Below are positions 26,567-29,144 of a DNA stretch of 29,144 nucleotides, in pieces. The notes beneath the pieces are model-generated. The model saw only the letters and a list, made by a program, of their open reading frames with translations. It was not told the DNA's origin and ran no database searches. Origin of the DNA: JAKVAV01 sp964635965 (lineage in GTDB: Bacteria > Bacteroidota > Bacteroidia > Flavobacteriales_D > Cryomorphaceae); assembly GCA_964635965.1 (NCBI GenBank), contig CAZWQX010000031.1, forward strand, positions 1 to 29,144. The letters are read 5' to 3'. Each line of letters begins with the position of its first letter. The stretch's first letter is position 1. The position numbers and the translations under genes are program-made.

Positions 26567-27220
26567 AAGTCTGGACCGAACGAAATTCTTAGGGAGGTTT
26601 CAGACGGACATTCATGGCAAGGGACAATTGCTGTAAATGTATTTTTCGTTCAAACACAGGCTCCAACTCCTGAAAAACCAACCGGAACGTGGGAATTATT
26701 CAACTCTGAATCACCAGGAGAAGCTGAACAGAATATGCACAAAAATGGAATTGATTGGGATCAACCAGAACGAGATATAGATTACAAGCAACTTTATGAA
26801 AACGCTCTTAATAGTTATCACGGAAAGAGATTTGTAAACACTGTTAAGAAAATTCCCATTTTCGCAAGCATTGTATTTACAGGAGGAACGCTTGCCCTTG
26901 CTTCTTACACCGGAAAAGGAATAGCCATTATAAGTATGGGGCTATCATTTGATGATCTTTCAGCTGATGTGAACGGTGAAACCCTAATTACCAAAATGGC
27001 AGATTTCGATGAACAAGAAAGGGCCTACTATTCGGGAGTAAAGCTTGCGTTCGCAATTTATTCAAAGGGAGATGGAGTTACTACATTGGCTCGAACAGAT
27101 TTGTCTGAAGCCCAAAAAAGTTTAGCTTTTGCAAACTGGTTTAATAGTAATTACATATTGGTGGATGGAGTTTTGACACAAGTCGACAACACCCAAAAAG
27201 AAACCAGCAGTGGAAATTAA
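26564..27220 (+). CDS. Orphan toxin-like tip fragment (toxin C)
   Basis: A 218-residue frame from ATG 26564. The frame is open without a start back to 26522 and reads IEDSIILFDGTTQFMKSGPNEIL, so the ATG is probably internal and the true 5' end (rhs core) has been lost. The N-terminal part is beta-like, the middle holds a hydrophobic segment (IPIFASIVFTGGTLALASYTGKGIAI written as two adjoining stretches around residues 97-122), and the C-terminal part is soluble (MADFDEQERAYYSGVKLAFA). No family recognised. Position after a tip/immunity pair and before a small membrane protein suggests a displaced, truncated toxin module. Confidence 0.55.
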   Translation: MKSGPNEILREVSDGHSWQGTIAVNVFFVQTQAPTPEKPTGTWELFNSESPGEAEQNMHKNGIDWDQPERDIDYKQLYENALNSYHGKRFVNTVKKIPIFASIVFTGGTLALASYTGKGIAIISMGLSFDDLSADVNGETLITKMADFDEQERAYYSGVKLAFAIYSKGDGVTTLARTDLSEAQKSLAFANWFNSNYILVDGVLTQVDNTQKETSSGN

Positions 27221-27234
27221 GCTTAACAATTGAA

Positions 27235-27690
27235 ATGAAGGTTCTTTACAAGTCTGGATGGGATTATCATTCTTTTATTTTTTGGGGATTCGTACTTGCC
27301 CTTGGATTATTGTTTACAAACTCACTCCTAGATTCATTGTTAGCTAATGTCGTTCTGGTTCTCTCAATACTCATTTTATGCTTAAAACTGAATAGGAACT
27401 TTTTGTTTGATGAGGATGCAATAACTATCAAAGATCTTACTGGTAAAAGAACCAAAATTCCTTTCTCACGATTGAATTCCATTGAAATTCGTAAGAAAGG
27501 ATTGAAATATTCATACACAGAATTTATTCTGAAATTTAGTGCTGAAAAAATTGTTGTAAGACATACTCATTCTAGATTTGATAGAGATTTAATGGGATTG
27601 TTTCAATACTTAAAAAAGAAGGGAATAGTATTTTCAATTAATACGGATAATCCAGCCTTTGCGGAGAAGTATAAGGATTTGATTAGTTAA
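27235..27690 (+). CDS. Small membrane protein with PH-like cytoplasmic domain, possible immunity C
   Basis: A 151-residue protein beginning 14 bp after the toxin C stop. Two adjacent hydrophobic helices (about residues 12-29 and 33-50) are followed by a soluble beta-rich domain (FDEDAITIKDLTGKRTKIPFSRLNSI) that resembles bacterial PH-like domains of small membrane proteins. Location suggests it is the immunity partner of the toxin C fragment, retained after the toxin lost its 5' end; this is inference. Confidence 0.6.
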   Translation: MKVLYKSGWDYHSFIFWGFVLALGLLFTNSLLDSLLANVVLVLSILILCLKLNRNFLFDEDAITIKDLTGKRTKIPFSRLNSIEIRKKGLKYSYTEFILKFSAEKIVVRHTHSRFDRDLMGLFQYLKKKGIVFSINTDNPAFAEKYKDLIS

Positions 27691-28266
27691 TATGTGTTTA
27701 TTCAATCGTGCGAAGGCTTCATTGATTTTTGATCACAAATAACCCAACGGATCAAATTGTATTTGAGTGTCCATAGGCTTTGATTAGGTGAAAAGCATGA
27801 AACACTCAGTATCCAGCTGAAATGAAGTTTCGGCTCCATACAGTTCAAAATTAACCGCTTGAGAATTATGCTGGATATTCCATTCGGATTTCAAATTTTG
27901 GCCAAAAAGCTAATTTCTGATGCGACAAGCTAATTGAAATCCTTCTCTAAGAAGGTTATGGTCAATTGGATTCGGTAAAAATACTTGTCAGGTATTCTGA
28001 CTTGTCTCTGAGAGAAGCTGATCGAATGGTTCTAAATCATCCCGTTTGGAAGGACCGTAAAGCTTCTAACTTCTACCTGCTCAGTAAGTTTTTTGGAGAA
28101 GATGAAGATTAATACAACCAGGTGAGTGGGTCCAGTTGGGATTTCTAGTTTGAACTGACAAATTGATATGCAAATGAGTCCGATTGCAACGGTCATCTGC
28201 GCTTTAAATAAAGGGTACTCTTTCTAATTATCTACACTAAACCATTTGACGCGTAACCCTTGTTCT
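27691..28266. other. Degraded intergenic stretch
   Basis: No intact gene is seen. It is AT-rich with many stops in all frames and holds short protein-like remnants, the clearest being 27951-28112. It probably consists of decayed module remains. Confidence 0.5.
27951..28112 (+). pseudogene. Remnant of a protein C terminus
   Basis: A 53-codon frame following a stop and lacking a start reads EGYGQLDSVKILVRYSDLS and LREADRMVLNHPVWKDRK, ending FFGEDED before a stop. Composition is protein-like, with no stop for the full stretch in an otherwise stop-rich area. Probably the 3' end of a lost gene. Confidence 0.35.
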
Positions 28267-28296
28267 TTTGTGCTATCAACTCTTTGTTTATCTTTC
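28267..28296 (+). promoter_or_regulatory. Probable promoter of the right-edge membrane protein gene
   Basis: TTTG (28267-28270), 18 bp, then TATCTTTC (28289-28296), which matches the Bacteroidota -33/-7 pattern except for the last base. It lies 29 bp before the ATG at 28326. Confidence 0.4.
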
Positions 28297-28325
28297 GGTT
28301 AGAGATTTACAAAGACAATGAACGA

Positions 28326-29144
28326 ATGGGTAAAGATTTGTTTTCTTGGCTTAAGGTAGTTTTTAGCAAGCATTTGTACTTGGTGTTCTTGAGTTATTCA
28401 AGTGGATTCTTGATTTTCTACTCGTTTTATAGTCTACACGATGGATTTAATACCTATTTGAGAGACTATGATGATTTCATTCAGACCTTAAAAACCATTT
28501 GCATTTTATCATTCACTGCCGGGATTTTTACCGTAGCCTTAAAATACATCCAATACCTAGGGGTTTTTCAAAAGGAGTTCAATAGAATCATTGATTCGGA
28601 TGCTTTTCACAACAAGCTGAAAAAAGCCCTGAGTGCTATTACCTTTTCTGAAGATTTCTTGAACAATCAAAGTGATTTGAATGACATTTGGAAAAAGGTT
28701 ACCCTCTCAAAATACAAACGCGAGTTTCCTGAGCTGTACAAAAAAGTAGAAAAAAACATCAGAAACGAGCTATTTGAAGATAATAGCCTCAAAAAGTATT
28801 ACAAAAATGTGCAAATAAGCTACGAAATTGAGTGGCTTCAAGGCTTGGAAGTGAACATCAAAGAGTACTCGTCGTTTACTATTATCAGAAACACTACTGA
28901 CCCGTTTGAATGGAAGTTCTTTGTTTCATTTGTCCGTGATTTCAAAAGTGAAATTCAGAATGAAACCGAGTTTTTGAATTACGATAAAACGAAAATCGGT
29001 GGTGAACCAATTGATATTGGCAAGTGTAAAATATTGAATGAAGAAGAAAACGAGCGTTACACCCGAAAGCAGTTTTCGTATGAATTAAAAGGAAAATACG
29101 ATTATCACATAGAAAGATGCTTTGAGTTCAAACAAACATTGAGT
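28326..29144 (+). CDS. Membrane protein with cytoplasmic helical region (partial, runs off right edge)
   Basis: The frame is open from ATG 28326 to the window end (273 codons). It starts MGKDLFSWLKVVFSKHLYLVFL, with one hydrophobic helix at about residues 17-36 and a second at about 56-76 (LKTICILSFTAGIFTVAL). A charged helical region follows (ALSAITFSEDFLNN, DIWKKVTLSKYKREFPELYKKVEKN), then a probably beta-rich part (YEIEWLQGLEVNIKEYSSFTI). No family recognised. Base composition and intactness differ from the debris before it, and it has its own promoter-like boxes, so it probably begins the next locus. Confidence 0.7.
   Translation, partial: MGKDLFSWLKVVFSKHLYLVFLSYSSGFLIFYSFYSLHDGFNTYLRDYDDFIQTLKTICILSFTAGIFTVALKYIQYLGVFQKEFNRIIDSDAFHNKLKKALSAITFSEDFLNNQSDLNDIWKKVTLSKYKREFPELYKKVEKNIRNELFEDNSLKKYYKNVQISYEIEWLQGLEVNIKEYSSFTIIRNTTDPFEWKFFVSFVRDFKSEIQNETEFLNYDKTKIGGEPIDIGKCKILNEEENERYTRKQFSYELKGKYDYHIERCFEFKQTLS

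Overview
The window looks like an accessory region of a Bacteroidota genome, probably a flavobacterium-like or related marine lineage. The evidence is a giant RHS/YD-repeat protein with the Bacteroidota-style core (TDHLGNVR, then YGFQGQEKDDEIKG, then HDPRLGRF, then SENxVIDxxELEGLE), several small lipoproteins, -33 TTTG / -7 TAnnTTTG promoter signatures, and few Shine-Dalgarno sites. It is an assembly with a scaffold gap (24 N at 7757-7780). No rRNA, tRNA or CRISPR was seen.

Layout. (1) Positions 1-9171 hold one very large rhs gene, open at the left window edge and interrupted by the N run, ending in a C-terminal toxin domain (toxin A). It is followed by a lipoprotein that is the likely immunity protein. 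(2) From 8308 to 24751 an 8,222-bp unit occurs twice in perfect head-to-tail tandem (8308-16529 and 16530-24751). I saw no difference between the copies, and all their genes translate identically. Each unit carries the rhs core tail with toxin A, its immunity lipoprotein, a leftward operon (XRE repressor, two small proteins and a 37-residue membrane peptide), a rightward operon (P-loop ATPase with C-terminal HTH, then two overlapping tyrosine recombinases), a repeat array with 11-bp periodicity, a 34-residue membrane peptide, a small unknown gene, about 1.1 kb of highly structured non-coding DNA with an attC-like palindrome, a small two-TM protein, and a short leader ending exactly where the next rhs core begins. 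(3) From 24752 the rhs core resumes with a different toxin (toxin B, to 25750) and its overlapping lipoprotein gene. (4) From 26289 to 28112 lie remains of older toxin/immunity modules. (5) From 28326 to the right edge runs a membrane protein gene that is cut by the window.

Interpretation. All three junctions (8308, 16530, 24752) fall on the same tyrosine codon of the conserved YGFQGQEKDDEIKG motif. Joining 8307 directly to 24752 would restore an uninterrupted in-frame rhs-toxin B gene. The simplest reading is a recombinase-bearing element that enters the conserved core of an rhs gene, replaces the expressed toxin tip with its own toxin/immunity pair, pushes the old tip downstream, and has then been tandemly duplicated. 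Homologous recombination or a collapse/expansion error in assembly are the main alternatives. The downstream fragments suggest that tip displacement has happened repeatedly at this locus.
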